The translations under genes and the position numbers were made by a program. DNA of 64,000 nucleotides from Isoetes taiwanensis (taxonomy: Eukaryota; Streptophyta; Lycopodiopsida; Isoetales; Isoetaceae), in the NCBI GenBank assembly GCA_021234155.1, contig JAJEKV010000761.1, positions 30,527-94,526 of the forward strand, read 5' to 3'. Each line of letters opens with the position of its first letter. Within the stretch, counting starts at the first letter, position 1. Of the stretch, positions 12,506-23,640 are shown one piece after another. Below the pieces are notes generated by a model. It searched no databases. It worked only from the letters and a program-made list of their open reading frames with translations, and was not told the origin of the DNA.

Positions 12506-13832
12506 GTAAGTAAGGTTCAAGATTAAGAAGATCAGCCATATGCCCATGAATGTAAATCAATTGTAAAAGTTAGAGCCGAAACTTTGAAGTAAAAGCCAAA
12601 GAAGAATATTCATCGGTAAGGATGTAAAAAGAAACATACCACGAGAGATTTTGGTTCTTGAAGTTTGTAGTTTAAATAAAATGTCGATTCATGTAGTCGT
12701 GTTCGTAGGTGGAATGATAAATCGGATCGAAGTGCATTTTTTGTGTGCACATGCATTAATAGATAGATATATAGAAGATAGAGAGAAGGGAAGATGGCGT
12801 TAAGTACATTAATCATCTCCTTATAATCCCTAGATCCACAAGCTTGATGGGAGGGAGGAAGAACTTCGACAAATTTGCTAGCACATATTTTGCTAGATTA
12901 AATGTAGGTCCGGATATTTATTTTTCTCAATAAAAAATTCCATGATACATGGTCCCATTTGGCAACCACTAAATTGGGACTTAATAACTTTCGATACTTT
13001 TGCCCTAGCTTTCACTAATTGCAGGAACAAATACATGGTACATCTCCATCAAAATACCCACTAAATGGAGATTACACTAAAAGAGGTTCATTGCTATTGC
13101 TCTTCTTTCTTGAGTCTTAACCTTAGATGCAATCAGAGAATCTTTGTGAATGGAAGGCAGGTTGTTATCAAAAGTAATATCACCATTATAGAGTGAAGAT
13201 TTTATCAAGAAAGTTGAAAGTTGAAGTTAGCTTAAGGGCGAGGTCAAGTCGAAGCGAAGCTAAACTAAAACAATCGACCCTAAATGAATAAGTCAAAGTC
13301 AAACCTTTTGTCAAAGAATGATTTGTAGAGCGTGAAATCACGTCGTGCCAACACTACTAGTCTGGAGACTCAAGTATTTGACAACTTGGTGAGTGTCAAG
13401 CCGGACAACTCCAATGTACATAAAATCCTTTGTGTTAGAATTTGGCATCCCTTGCCTTCAAACATGTCGAATATTACTACTTTAAGCACATCAAGTAAGT
13501 GATGGGCGATTAAAAATCTTTGTACTATGATGGAGTGTATGAAATCGATGAATTTAAAAAGAAGTTGGAAATCGAACACATAGGGTGCAAGTGTTGACCC
13601 GATTCCTCTAGATCCTACTAAATCATATGAGTATAGTAAATAGTTTATTGGGGTAGGCACAAAGAGGGTAGGTAAATGGCAAAGTTTATCATGTTAGAAT
13701 CTAGGAAGCGCACATTTCAACATGATTTGCAACACTCTAGTAAAATGATACTAAAGATCTATATATATATCGCTACCCTCATCTTTGCCCACGGATGTTA
13801 TATAGGTCTAACAGCCGCCGACTCTCACGCCG
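12506..13832. other. Non-coding stretch
   Basis: No exon recognised. At 13520-13550 the words CTTTGTACTATGATGGAGTG and TATGAA resemble the start of the 19.6 kb repeat (TTTGTACCATGAGGGAGTG), so a degraded copy of that repeat end lies here. A short TA run sits at 13759-13770. Confidence 0.4.
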
Positions 13833-14482
13833 TTAGGATGTGATAATAATTTGCCAAATTCTGCAATGCCATTGTTTCTTGCCAACAAACCATAAGCAAC
13901 ACCAAGCCGCGACAAAAGCGACCACAAATATCACGAGAAGAGCACCACAGGGCTTCCATGGATGCGGGAAAGCAATCAAAGATACCCCATCCATAACAAC
14001 AATGGCGGCAAACCGGCCGGGGCAAGGATCTTGGTTGTTGACGGATGAACAATGCACCACCAGGCCACCAATTCCTAGGATGACAAAAAAAAATTAAAAC
14101 ACACGAAGCAAGTAAAGCTCATTAATTCAGCCGAGGAGTTCTTGCAACAAGCTCACAAGTGCTATAATCTCATATTCTTATAATCCAACAAAAAGTTCAA
14201 ACATAAGCCTCTATAAAGAATGTGAAAGAAAAAATTATTCCAACACACATAAGATCTAGAAAAATATTTACGGGCAATGCCTTAACATTTAGACATTACC
14301 TAAGCAATAATAAAATGGCTTTGGATGCTTGGATAGAAACCTGTCCCACCCATTGCTAAAAGAACTCTGAATTGCGATGCGAATCCATTACGCGGCGTTG
14401 TTATTTCAATCCGGGGCTTGCGCGATAAGCACTCTGGATCTGAAGGAACAATGGGGCTTTTCATGCATTCGAGTGCACAAGG
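13833..14482 (-). CDS. Unknown membrane-anchored protein, last two exons
   Basis: Two exons join cleanly on the minus strand. The upstream exon (14482 to 14341) follows the acceptor CTTTCTAG and encodes PCALECMKSPIVPSDPECL, then RKPRIEITTPRNGF, then FRVLLAMGGT. It ends at a GT donor (GGGACAG/GTTTCT). The last exon (14074 to a TAA at 13833) follows a T-rich tract ending CATCCTAG. The splice gives AMGGTGIGGLVVHCSSV with the frame kept, which is strong evidence for a real coding unit. The last exon has QDPCPGRFAA and a strongly hydrophobic segment, GALLVIFVVAFVAAWCCLWF, followed by a basic KK: a likely C-terminal transmembrane anchor. An earlier exon may end near 14518. I do not recognise the family. 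Confidence 0.6.
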
Positions 14483-15708
14483 CTAGAAAGCATAACAAAG
14501 CTGTACAAAATATGTGTAACCTTTGTGAAAACCATTAATCGCACATTTTTCAGCAAGAAGATCATAAGAGAAAGATGGGGATTCCATTATAAATTACAAC
14601 CACGGGCATGGCTATAAGTGTTAATGGTGCAACATAAGCGAGCGAAATTTACTTTCGGACTTTCTTGTCACTTTTAGCAAGTTTGGTTGATCTGGTGGCA
14701 TCACGAATATGCATGGCAATCATTATTTAGGTGGTAGTGATGAGCTTTTGAGAACATTGGACATCTATGACCACACTTTCGCATCTCAATTGCATGCTTT
14801 CCCGGTTCCCAAAAGCTAATAATGTCATCCCCGCATGTCGGCACTCACATAGATAGTTCCAACAATAACACATGAATTATGATTTTTCTAGATCCGGTGA
14901 ACTAGCTCACGAGAAAGCATTCTAATTTAGCCTCCCCTAAAGCAAAATTAGTCCATCCTTCTTTAGATGGTGCAATTCACGGGCAATTGCTTTCGACCTT
15001 AGGAAGTGTCCACAACTCTTGGGTTAATTCTATATTCATCTCATCAATATCAAAATACATCTAGTCAGGAGTCACAAGGCTGCTATTTGCATAGAAATCA
15101 ACCTTTAAATCGTAATATCTAAAAAAGGAACCAAAAAGCGCATGCAAATGAACAAAGAAGAACATTAAAATTGGAAACACAAGTTGTATAAAAGTTCGTC
15201 TCAATGCATAAAGGGTACGAAAAACCCACCTTTCAGCTATGGAGTTGCAAGCGTCTTTGTGGAGTTTGGGAATCGATGAGCTATGGAGTCGAAAAAGAAG
15301 CGTAAAGCAAGACATTTATGCAGTCCAGAGCATAACAGAGAGACAACCTAGATATAAAATCTCGTAATGCAACAGCTTCGCGAAGATGATTGCTACTAAC
15401 ATAAAACATTCTCACATTTCACAACTGTATGAGGCTTCCATATATGTTTGAGACTATGAATCTGGAATAGGAGATGCTATGGCAAGCTACAGTGAGAATA
15501 AGATTTTGAACTTTGCAATCATACATACTTTTCATTAAGGGTGAGAAAAGAATGAACAATTATAAATGTTGGATATGATCATAATTATCAAATACTCAAA
15601 CCGATACAATTATAACCGAAACACCCAAGTGAAGAAGCCGACAAAATATTTACCCCCTACAGAAAAGAAAGCAAAGCTTACAATTTGCATTAGCAATCCC
15701 AAACTCTA

Positions 15709-15895
15709 CTAGGCACTTCTCCGCAGGATTAGGGGTAGTGTCAAGCTTGGTGTAAGCAAATGCGGAGGCAGCTGGCTTGATGGGCTCCGCATGCGGCAAC
15801 GATTTCAAGACATAGAACAGACCTGCTCCATATCCGCAATGTTGGGCGATTGAAGACCTAATTGAAGACCTAAACCAACGCCCTGCAATGGACAT
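15709..15895 (-). CDS. Possible upstream exon of the unknown membrane-protein gene
   Basis: The minus strand encodes GYGAGLFYVLKSLPHAEPIK, AASAFAYTKLDTTPNPAEK and CLVEFGIANANCK, followed at once by a good GTAAGC donor. The open stretch and donor argue for an exon in the same orientation as 13833-14482. Whether it belongs to the same transcript is inference; the family is unknown to me. Confidence 0.35.
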
Positions 15896-18800
15896 CTTCC
15901 ACCTAATCTAACAACATCGAAAGTGTTGTAATGTATGTTATACTTGTCGGATGGTTTTGAAAGCCCATCTTAACGGGTAAGGGAGACAATGCATGAATCT
16001 AAGCTGTGAGAATATAAGAGGGAATCGGAACAAGTTCGCAAAGGTTTTGATCTATTATCCCTTCCAAATTTAGTAGCTTTTGTATTCCATTGTCTTCAAA
16101 GCCTTGGAGTACCTTCACCAAATGCAATGTGCTCTTTATAGAACAGGACAATGTGCTCCAAAAACTTCATGACCAAATCGTGTTCCATGTATCGTCCACA
16201 AACAAGCGCTTTATCTCGCCAAATCTCTTGGCTAGAATTTACACTTTTGTCTGATGTCTCGAACCTTGCCTCAGTAGATAAATATGAAGAATTTCAAATT
16301 TATTTTATCTAAAGAGATATGGAGCATCAATATTCTAGCATATATTGATAAGAGCATATACTAAGGAATTGGGGCTGTGTTTTGGTTTTGTAAGAATCAA
16401 GTAGATAAATGCCATGTCAAGCCTTCCAATACATGTTTATTCACAAGTTTTATGTATCCGCGAATATTAACCGGTAAACATACATAGAAAGAGGTAATTC
16501 AAACAACATATAGTGTACTCTTCAACATTAATATGTTTAAGATTTAGGGCCGAAATGTTGAAAACGAAGCCCAAATGTGGATTGTGGTCAACAAACCGAG
16601 ATGCCAAAAGTCGAAAGCCAAGTTCTACGTAGCTGCCTTCCGGATGCATCATTTGAGACATTTTTGGATCCCCTAGATCGCATCTTTAATATCTTGTGAT
16701 CGAAAAGGATTGTGGACCGAGCACATATAAATTCAAAACCGACAATACTTGGCGTCCGGTCTAAGACTTTAACAACATGCCCGGTGATCTTTGTGAGCCC
16801 TCTACGTGTCCGAAAGCTTGATGATCACCATCCTCATCAATATTCTATGTTTAATCCTATAAATACCACAATCGACTTCGAGAAAGCAATCAAATACGTC
16901 CTTATAACTTGCATAATGAAACTACGCTGTATGGCGGGTTGAGATGTGCCTTAAGATAAGCAGTATTCACATGCTAAAAGGATGCTCGCCATATGTTACC
17001 TAAAGTGAAAAAGCAAAAAACCACGGTTCGGATGACTTTAAAAATCTTTGCATTCTCATTTTTGACCTATGCATGTTTTACTACCACCGGGTTAATCCAA
17101 CTCAACCCGAAATTCATTTATGTGGGGTTTGGCGTTAGAAGCGAGAATAGACCCGATTATCAAACCCACAATTCTGCTTGCACTCTGCATGTTCTCGCGA
17201 TAGGTCCTTTATAGTGTGCCCCATTATCATGCATTCCAACAATAGGGAAAAAAAATTCTTCTAAAAAATAATGCTTCTTTTCAAAACCTTTTTCTCTCAG
17301 ATCATTGCACTATGAACCAGCCAACTTTGGCTCTGATTTTGCTTATGTACCATTTAATTCCTTAAATTTACCCACTTTATGCCCAGCGATTGCAAATCTG
17401 TTTTCTCTTTCATTTTGTTGCTAAAGAAAGAGCATCAACAATATTCCTTAACCAAAGACCAATAAACCATCGTGGATGCTTTGCTAACTTTATAACACGT
17501 GAGAAAGTAAACATCGTAAAAAGGAAAAATTGTGAAATGTAATTGGTCTAAGTCTTCCTTTTGGCAACATATGAAAGCGCAATTTGCATCGTAAAACCGA
17601 GAATAGAGACCGCCCGGACAAAGGCCAACAGATCACTCTTAACTTTTAAACTACTCTCTTTCGTAATGCAATACATTGCGAGCCTTCATGAATCTTCAAT
17701 CTATAGGGAAAAACAACAATCCTTCCGCGTTCGGACTGTTGAAAAATCAAAGGCGATGCACTTATGATGCGGTGATCATATCATGATGCACAAAAGAGAA
17801 TCTTTGTGCTGGCCATAAAGTAATGGCTCGATATGAAGCTTTAAGGAATTTACCGGTGGATGAAGGTGGACCAATTGCACCTAATGAAACCACGTTTTAA
17901 AGACTTGAAGCAAGGGGTTTCTCAAGAACCATTTTTAAATCTGCGGTTGCTACACATACTTGAAATAGAATTATTGGACACGTGAACTCATGCCACATGT
18001 AGACCAATTCAGGTATACATGCAAGATGTTGACTTAAATCCAAAACTTAAGCTAACTATTAGAATACATACCGAAGTTCCTATAGCGGCAACTGGACCAA
18101 TACATCCGATAAGCACAACTCCAAGATCTTTAGAGGTCCATGCGACCCAAAAAATAAAGTGACCCAATGAGTGCATTGGAAAGATTCTTTTCCCCATAAT
18201 GTTCGGTTATTGATGAATGTGGATGCTTATACCTCTCAAATATAAACCTAATTAACCGGATTTTTTGCACTAGCTCGGGAATGAAAGCATATTTACGCCA
18301 TTTACAAGCCCCACAAACCAAGTGAAAAGGATACAACAATCCATCCCCAAATAACACCCTGCTTTGGACCAAAGATATGCAAAAGCCAAAACCATATAGA
18401 GGTGTTATTCACGTAAAAGTAAGCATCCCGAGTAAGAATAAATAAGAAATTGAGACATAATAAAGAAACAACTTTCAAAAAGCAAAAGCTATCGATCTCT
18501 TACAAATTCAAGCCACATGGAAATATAGAGTCAAATGCAATGTTTGAGCGAAAAAATTACAATGCATTTCGGTTCTTCTTTCAAGGTCGGATGCACTTTC
18601 GGACTACTTGGCCGGTTTTTCTCTTTTTTGACAACAAAAAGTGCTATCCAGTCTTTGACGCTATGGTTGCAAACACCAATCTGAACCAGGTGTGTAACAT
18701 TTTTAGCACTCGATTAGAAATGAAGTACAACAAAACTAGAATCGAATTACCTTAAGAGATTTGGATATATAGTCTTAGATCAATTATGAATATCCTCCAT

Positions 18801-19390
18801 ACAATCGGGAATGGGCTGCAAGCGACCACACATTTCGCACAAGCAATCGAGAAAAGGACGAAGAAAAGCTTGAGATATTTCTCACGAACATCGTAGTTTT
18901 CAAATAAAAACAACACAATGAAACATAAGCGTGGATAAGCGCTTACGCCATAAACCCATCGAGCATAAAAGCAGGAGGGGAGGATTAGGCAAAGCGGATT
19001 CGGATGCATGTCGCAGAATCGCCTGCGGAAGGCGTCTGGCGGTTAGGTTTTGGGATGTTAAGATAAAAGGTATTCACCGTGGCATTACGTTGGCGATCTT
19101 GAAGTCTTCGAGAAACGGTTGCTATTTGCGAATGCGCAGTCCGCATCACATTCTATATGCCGAAGATAACGAAACAAATCCTTGGAATTAGCCTTATTTG
19201 GTTTCTTTTCTCATTTGATATCATCACGCATTTCAAAATCCAAGAATGAAAAAGAAAAATTGGCTCTTTAAAGGATTAGGTTGCCCTATCAACACATTAC
19301 GCTAAAAGGGAAATCCGTGGCGATGGCAAAGTGCCGTGGCCTTTCTCCAACCGAGCGACAAAGAATGGTTGGCTCCTTCCGGTGAGAACA
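15896..19390. other. Mostly non-coding, scattered minus-strand exon-like pieces
   Basis: Weak minus-strand candidates: 18072-18200 encodes a hydrophobic segment, DLGVVLIGCIGPVAAIGTS, ending at a GTATGT donor; 18752-19009 is open for 85 codons; 16467-16661 encodes SYVELGFRLLASRFVDHNPH. They could be further exons of the 13.8-15.9 kb gene, but I recognise no family and could not link the frames. Confidence 0.3.
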
Positions 19391-19607
19391 GAGGACTTCA
19401 ATTTGGGCTTTTTGGTGAATCAATGGCCCATATTAAAGCCCCAAATGGCCGAATCCCGAATCCCCAGATCAATGGCCCATATTAAAAGCCCCAAATAGGG
19501 GGATCATGAGGTGGCCCCATGGCTCGTAGGTGCACCGTGATGGTGGAAATCGTGACACCCTCAATCTTTATACCAAGGGGGTGCTTGGGGTGGTTTGGCA
19601 TGTTTTC
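19391..19607 (+). repeat. Family-A related repeat segment, inverted match to 2.5 kb
   Basis: AGCCCCAAAT occurs twice (around 19436 and 19487) with CAATGGCCCATATTAAA repeated. The segment 19545-19605 is the reverse complement of 2625-2690. It ends shortly before the (TA)n at 19648. No gene content. Confidence 0.6.
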
Positions 19608-21328
19608 ACAAGTATTTGTACCATGAGGGAGTGTATGAAGATATACAAATATATATATATATATATAAAATATATAACCCAAGTTTTGCCAACATTCTAT
19701 TAAGATTCGCCCAATATTCTAAAAAACATCCCTAGATCCATGTGCATTTCTCAGAGATTCCCTAAAATTCTACAAAGTTTCTCTTGGATTTCCTAAGATC
19801 CTACAAAGATTCCACATTATTCTGAGTGGATTCACATGAATTTGTTTAAGAATCCCTAGATTCCCTTAAGATTCCCCTATATCCCCTTAGATTCCCTAAG
19901 GTTCCTTAAGAATACCCCAGGATTCTCATAAGATTCCCCTATGTTCCCAAAGATTCTCCCAAGGTTCCTTAGATTCGCTTAGACTCTATGAAGATTCCCC
20001 TAGTGCGAGAGTTTTAGCGGACGCTCATGGAGTGCGAAGCTAGAACTTCGTAGAGAAGAAGGAGAGGAATAATTTTCCAAAGATTCTAGGCGCCCTTAGT
20101 TTAGAAAAAAAAGGTGTTGGAAGGAAAACCAAATAGGTTGCCACGTAGTTCACATGACATCAAGCTCGTCCTCATGGTTAAAGATCGAAAGAAAACATGA
20201 AAAGAAAGCAAAATATAGCTTTGCCACGTTCCACATTAAGGTTTTTCTATAATAAAAGGCAAAAAATGTTGCCATGTAGTTACATCAAGCTCGTCCTCAT
20301 GGTTAAAGTTTGAAAGAAAACTTGAAAAGAAAGCAAGATATGGCTTGCCACGTTTCACATTAAGATTTTTATATTCTATATTAAAAGGCAAAAAATGCAT
20401 AAATTAATTACAATGCCACCTCAAAATCTATATATTAAATATATAGATAAGATATGGTGGCAAATAAATGCACATGCCACCTCAACTAACACCTCATCAT
20501 TACAATAAATGCTTGCATGCACATGTATGCCACCTAACCACATGCATACCTTCCTCTCTTATAGTTTGAACGATCCAGATTTCACCTTCCCCATCTAATC
20601 GCCCATGTGCATGGTGCATGGCCCATGCATGTATGTGCATATGTATGCATGTGCACATCGCGGCCCATCCATGCATCACATGAGGTGGAATTATAACAAC
20701 CCTTGATTTTGTCATTTGACTGGGCTAGGATCAATCTCTATGAATATGACCCATGGGATGACAAAATCACACATCGATCACTGGCTCCAAATGCACAAAA
20801 TAGTGCCAAAGCACCACTCCTTAGAAAGGTCTCGACGAGAGAAATCCGGTTATAGGCCCCACCTTCATCGACCCCCAATCCAAGCTACGGCCTTCAAGAC
20901 GATTAATGGTAAGGAAGCTTCCTAGAAAGTCCATTCATAAATACTTTGCCACCTCACTACCTTTTTTATTAATGAGGGTGCCTTTTATTAATGAGGGTGC
21001 CACCTCACCTCCTTTAAAAAGAAAAAAATCAATTTAATATTAAAAGTTAATGGCTAGGATTTATGCTCACCTTTTAATCTAACTGGTTGAGATCTACGCA
21101 CCAACTTTTTTTTTTTTGGCACCTTCCTTGCACCTTCTTCAAAAAAATCAAGGGCTAGGATTTATTCTCCCCTTTGATCCAACGGTTTTGGGGATGTGGT
21201 GCATGCCCCCCATGAATCATGCACATCCATGCACCTCAATGAGGTGGCATTATCCCGCCTTTCATTTATGACACGGGATGAATTTATGAACATGGGCATG
21301 GGATGACAAAAACACATTTAATCCGTGT
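19608..21328 (+). repeat. 1.82-kb tandem duplication, copy 1
   Basis: Starts at TTTGTACCATGAGGGAGTG and ends at CACATTTAATCCGTG before a TA array. The same order recurs 1,822 bases later. Inside, in order: a low-complexity zone of GATTCCC/CCTTAAG words (19690-20010); two diverged copies of a segment with AAGCTCGTCCTCATGGTTAA (20160 and 20286); a CATG-rich zone (20500-20690); a double TTTATTAATGAGGGTGCC (20965-21003); and GGCTAGGATTTAT twice. I see no protein-coding frame. CAG/CTG is rare. Probably a non-autonomous repeat or nested repeats. Confidence 0.85.
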
Positions 21329-21359
21329 ATATATATATATATATATAAATATCTATTAG

Positions 21360-21409
<50 letters not shown>

Positions 21410-21434
21410 ATATATATATATATATATATATATA
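21329..21434. repeat. (TA)n array between the tandem copies
   Basis: Interrupted TA arrays at about 21329-21346, 21365-21402 and 21408-21434. They sit exactly at the junction of the two 1.82 kb copies. Confidence 0.9.
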
Positions 21435-23218
21435 CACTCTATTTGTACCATGAGGGAGTGTATGAAGTCAATGTAATGCATAACATTAAAAAAGTATAAC
21501 CCAAGTTTTGCCAACATTCTATTAAGAAATCCAATATTCTAAAAACATCCCTAGATCCCTGTGGCATTTCTCGTGAGATTCCCCTAAAATTCTACAAAGT
21601 TTCTCTTGGATTTCCTAAGATCCTACAAAGATTCCACATTATTCTACTCAAGGATTCACATGAATTTGTTTAAGAATCCCTAGATTCCCTTAAGATCCCC
21701 CCTATATCCCCTTAGATTCCCTAAGGTTCCTTAAGAATACCCCGTGATTCTCATAAGATCCCCCTATGTTCCCAAAGATTCTCCCAAGGTTCCTTAGATT
21801 CTCAAAATAGACTCTATGAAGATCCCCCTAAGGCTTGCAGAGTTTTAATGACGCCATGGAGTGCGGCTAGAACTTCTCAGAGAGAAGAAGGAGAGGAATA
21901 ATTTTCCAAAGATTCTAGGCGCCCTTAGTTTAGAAAAAAAAAAGGTGTTGGAAGGAAAACCAAATAGGTTGCCACGTAGTTCACATGACATCAAGCTCGT
22001 CCTCATGGTTAAAGATCGAAAGAAAACATGAAAAGAAAGCAAAATATAGCTTTGCCACGTTCCACATTAAGGTTTTTCTATAATAAAAGGCAAAAATGTT
22101 GCCATGTAGTTACATCAAGCTCGTCCTCATGGTTAAAGTTTGAAAGAAAAACTTGAAAAGAAAAGCAAGATATGGTTTGCCACGTTTCACATTAAGATTT
22201 TATATTCTATATTAAAAAGGCAAAAAATGCATAAATTAATTACAATGCCACCTCAAAATCTATATATTAAATATAGATAAGATATGGTGGCAAATAAATG
22301 CACATGCCACCTCAACTAACACCTCATGATTACAATAAATGCTTGCATGCACATGTATGCCACCTAACCACATGCATAGGAACTTCTTGTCACCTTCCTC
22401 TCTTATAGTTTGAACGATCCGTGATTTCACCTTCCCCCATCTAACGGCCCATGTGCATGGTGCATGGCCCATGCATGTATGTGCATATGTATGCATGTGC
22501 ACATCGTGCCCATCCATGCATCACATGAGGTGGAATTATAACAACCCTTGATTTTGTCATTTGACGGCTAGGATCAATCTCTATGAATATGACCCATGGG
22601 ATGACAAAATCACACATCGATCACGCTGGCTCCAAATGCTTACAAAATAAGTGCCAAAGCACCACTCCTTAGAAAGGTCTCGGGACGAGAAATCCAATGG
22701 CGTAGGGCCCCACCTTCATCATCCCCCCCATCAAGTAAGTTACCGCCTTCAAGACGATTAAAATGAAGGAAGGAAGCTTCCTAGAAAGTCCATTCATAAA
22801 TACTTTTGCCACCTCACTACCTTTTTATTAATGAGGGTGCCTTTTTATTAATGAGGGTGCCACCTCACCTCCTTTAAAAGAAAAAAATCAATTTAATATT
22901 AAAAAGTTAATGGCTAGGATTTATGCTCACCTTTTAATCTAACGGTTGAGATCTGCTGCACCAACTTTTTTTTTTTTTGGCACCTTCCTTGCACCTTCTT
23001 CACAAAAATCAAGGGCTAGGATTTATTCTCCCCTTTGATCCAACGGTTTGGGGATGTGGTGCATGCCCCCATTTATGCCCATGCATGCCCATCATCATGG
23101 CCATCCATGCACCTCAATGAGGTGGCATTATCCCGGCCTTTCATTTTCGTGATTGGACTACCGGGATGAATCTCTATGAACATGGGCATGGGATGACAAA
23201 ACACACATCTAATACGTG
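21435..23218 (+). repeat. 1.82-kb tandem duplication, copy 2
   Basis: Second copy of the 19608 unit. One sharp structural difference: after GAGTGTATGAAG copy 1 has a TA array, whereas copy 2 has TCAATGTAATGCATAACATT. The word TGTATGAAATCGATG after the 13.53 kb relic suggests that copy 2 has the older state. Other differences are small indels and substitutions, many next to CTG, CAG or CGG words. Confidence 0.85.
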
Positions 23219-23318
23219 TATATATATTAGTGATATATATATATAGGACTCATAATATAATTGTATATATATATAATAGATATCTCTTATATATATACAA
23301 TTATTTTATGGGTCCTAT
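23219..23318. repeat. TA arrays with an imperfect palindrome (two family-A ends head to head)
   Basis: The left arm from 23246 reads AGGACTCATAATATAATTGT and then TATATATA. The right arm ends TATATATACAATTATTTTAT and then GGGTCCT at about 23316. The arms are reverse complements with a few mismatches. Each arm holds the family-A terminus (TATATACAATTAT), so two ends meet across a short TA spacer. Confidence 0.75.
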
Positions 23319-23640
23319 GGGGGGTTGAGTGTGGGTAGAGATTCATCTCACCGCCTATTTTTTCGAGGTGTCGCGACAATAGCCCTTGGATTTGATGGGG
23401 GGGGGCATGCATGGGGCATGCATGGGGCATGCACCCCATCCCCTCGTAAAGCTGCCGGGCACGTGAGAAATCGTGGCCCTTGATTTCTTTTAGGGAAGGT
23501 GCAAGGAAGGTGCTTTGCTTTATTTGGGGCTTTTAATTTGAGCCGTTGGATTTAGGGATTCAATCTTGCCCGTTGATCGTTGATGAGGTAGTGAGTATCC
23601 GATTGAGGTAGCCCTAAATATTATTAATTAAGACTCATAA
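23290..23640 (+). repeat. Family-A repeat copy, partly inverted relative to 21.0-21.3 kb
   Basis: It begins with the family-A end and contains GTAGAGATTCATCTCACC, GGTGCAAGGAAGGTGC and TTTGGGGCTTTTAATTTGAG. The stretch 23420-23510 is the reverse complement of 21115-21215 (GCACCTTCCTTGCACCTTC, AATCAAGGGC, GGTGCATGCC). A run of nine G is at 23397-23405. Confidence 0.65.

Noticed and set aside
18931-19191. 86-codon Arg-rich plus-strand frame, possibly a transferred bacterial or organellar piece
   Set aside because: No recognisable protein and no flanking homology; the higher GC is short and local.
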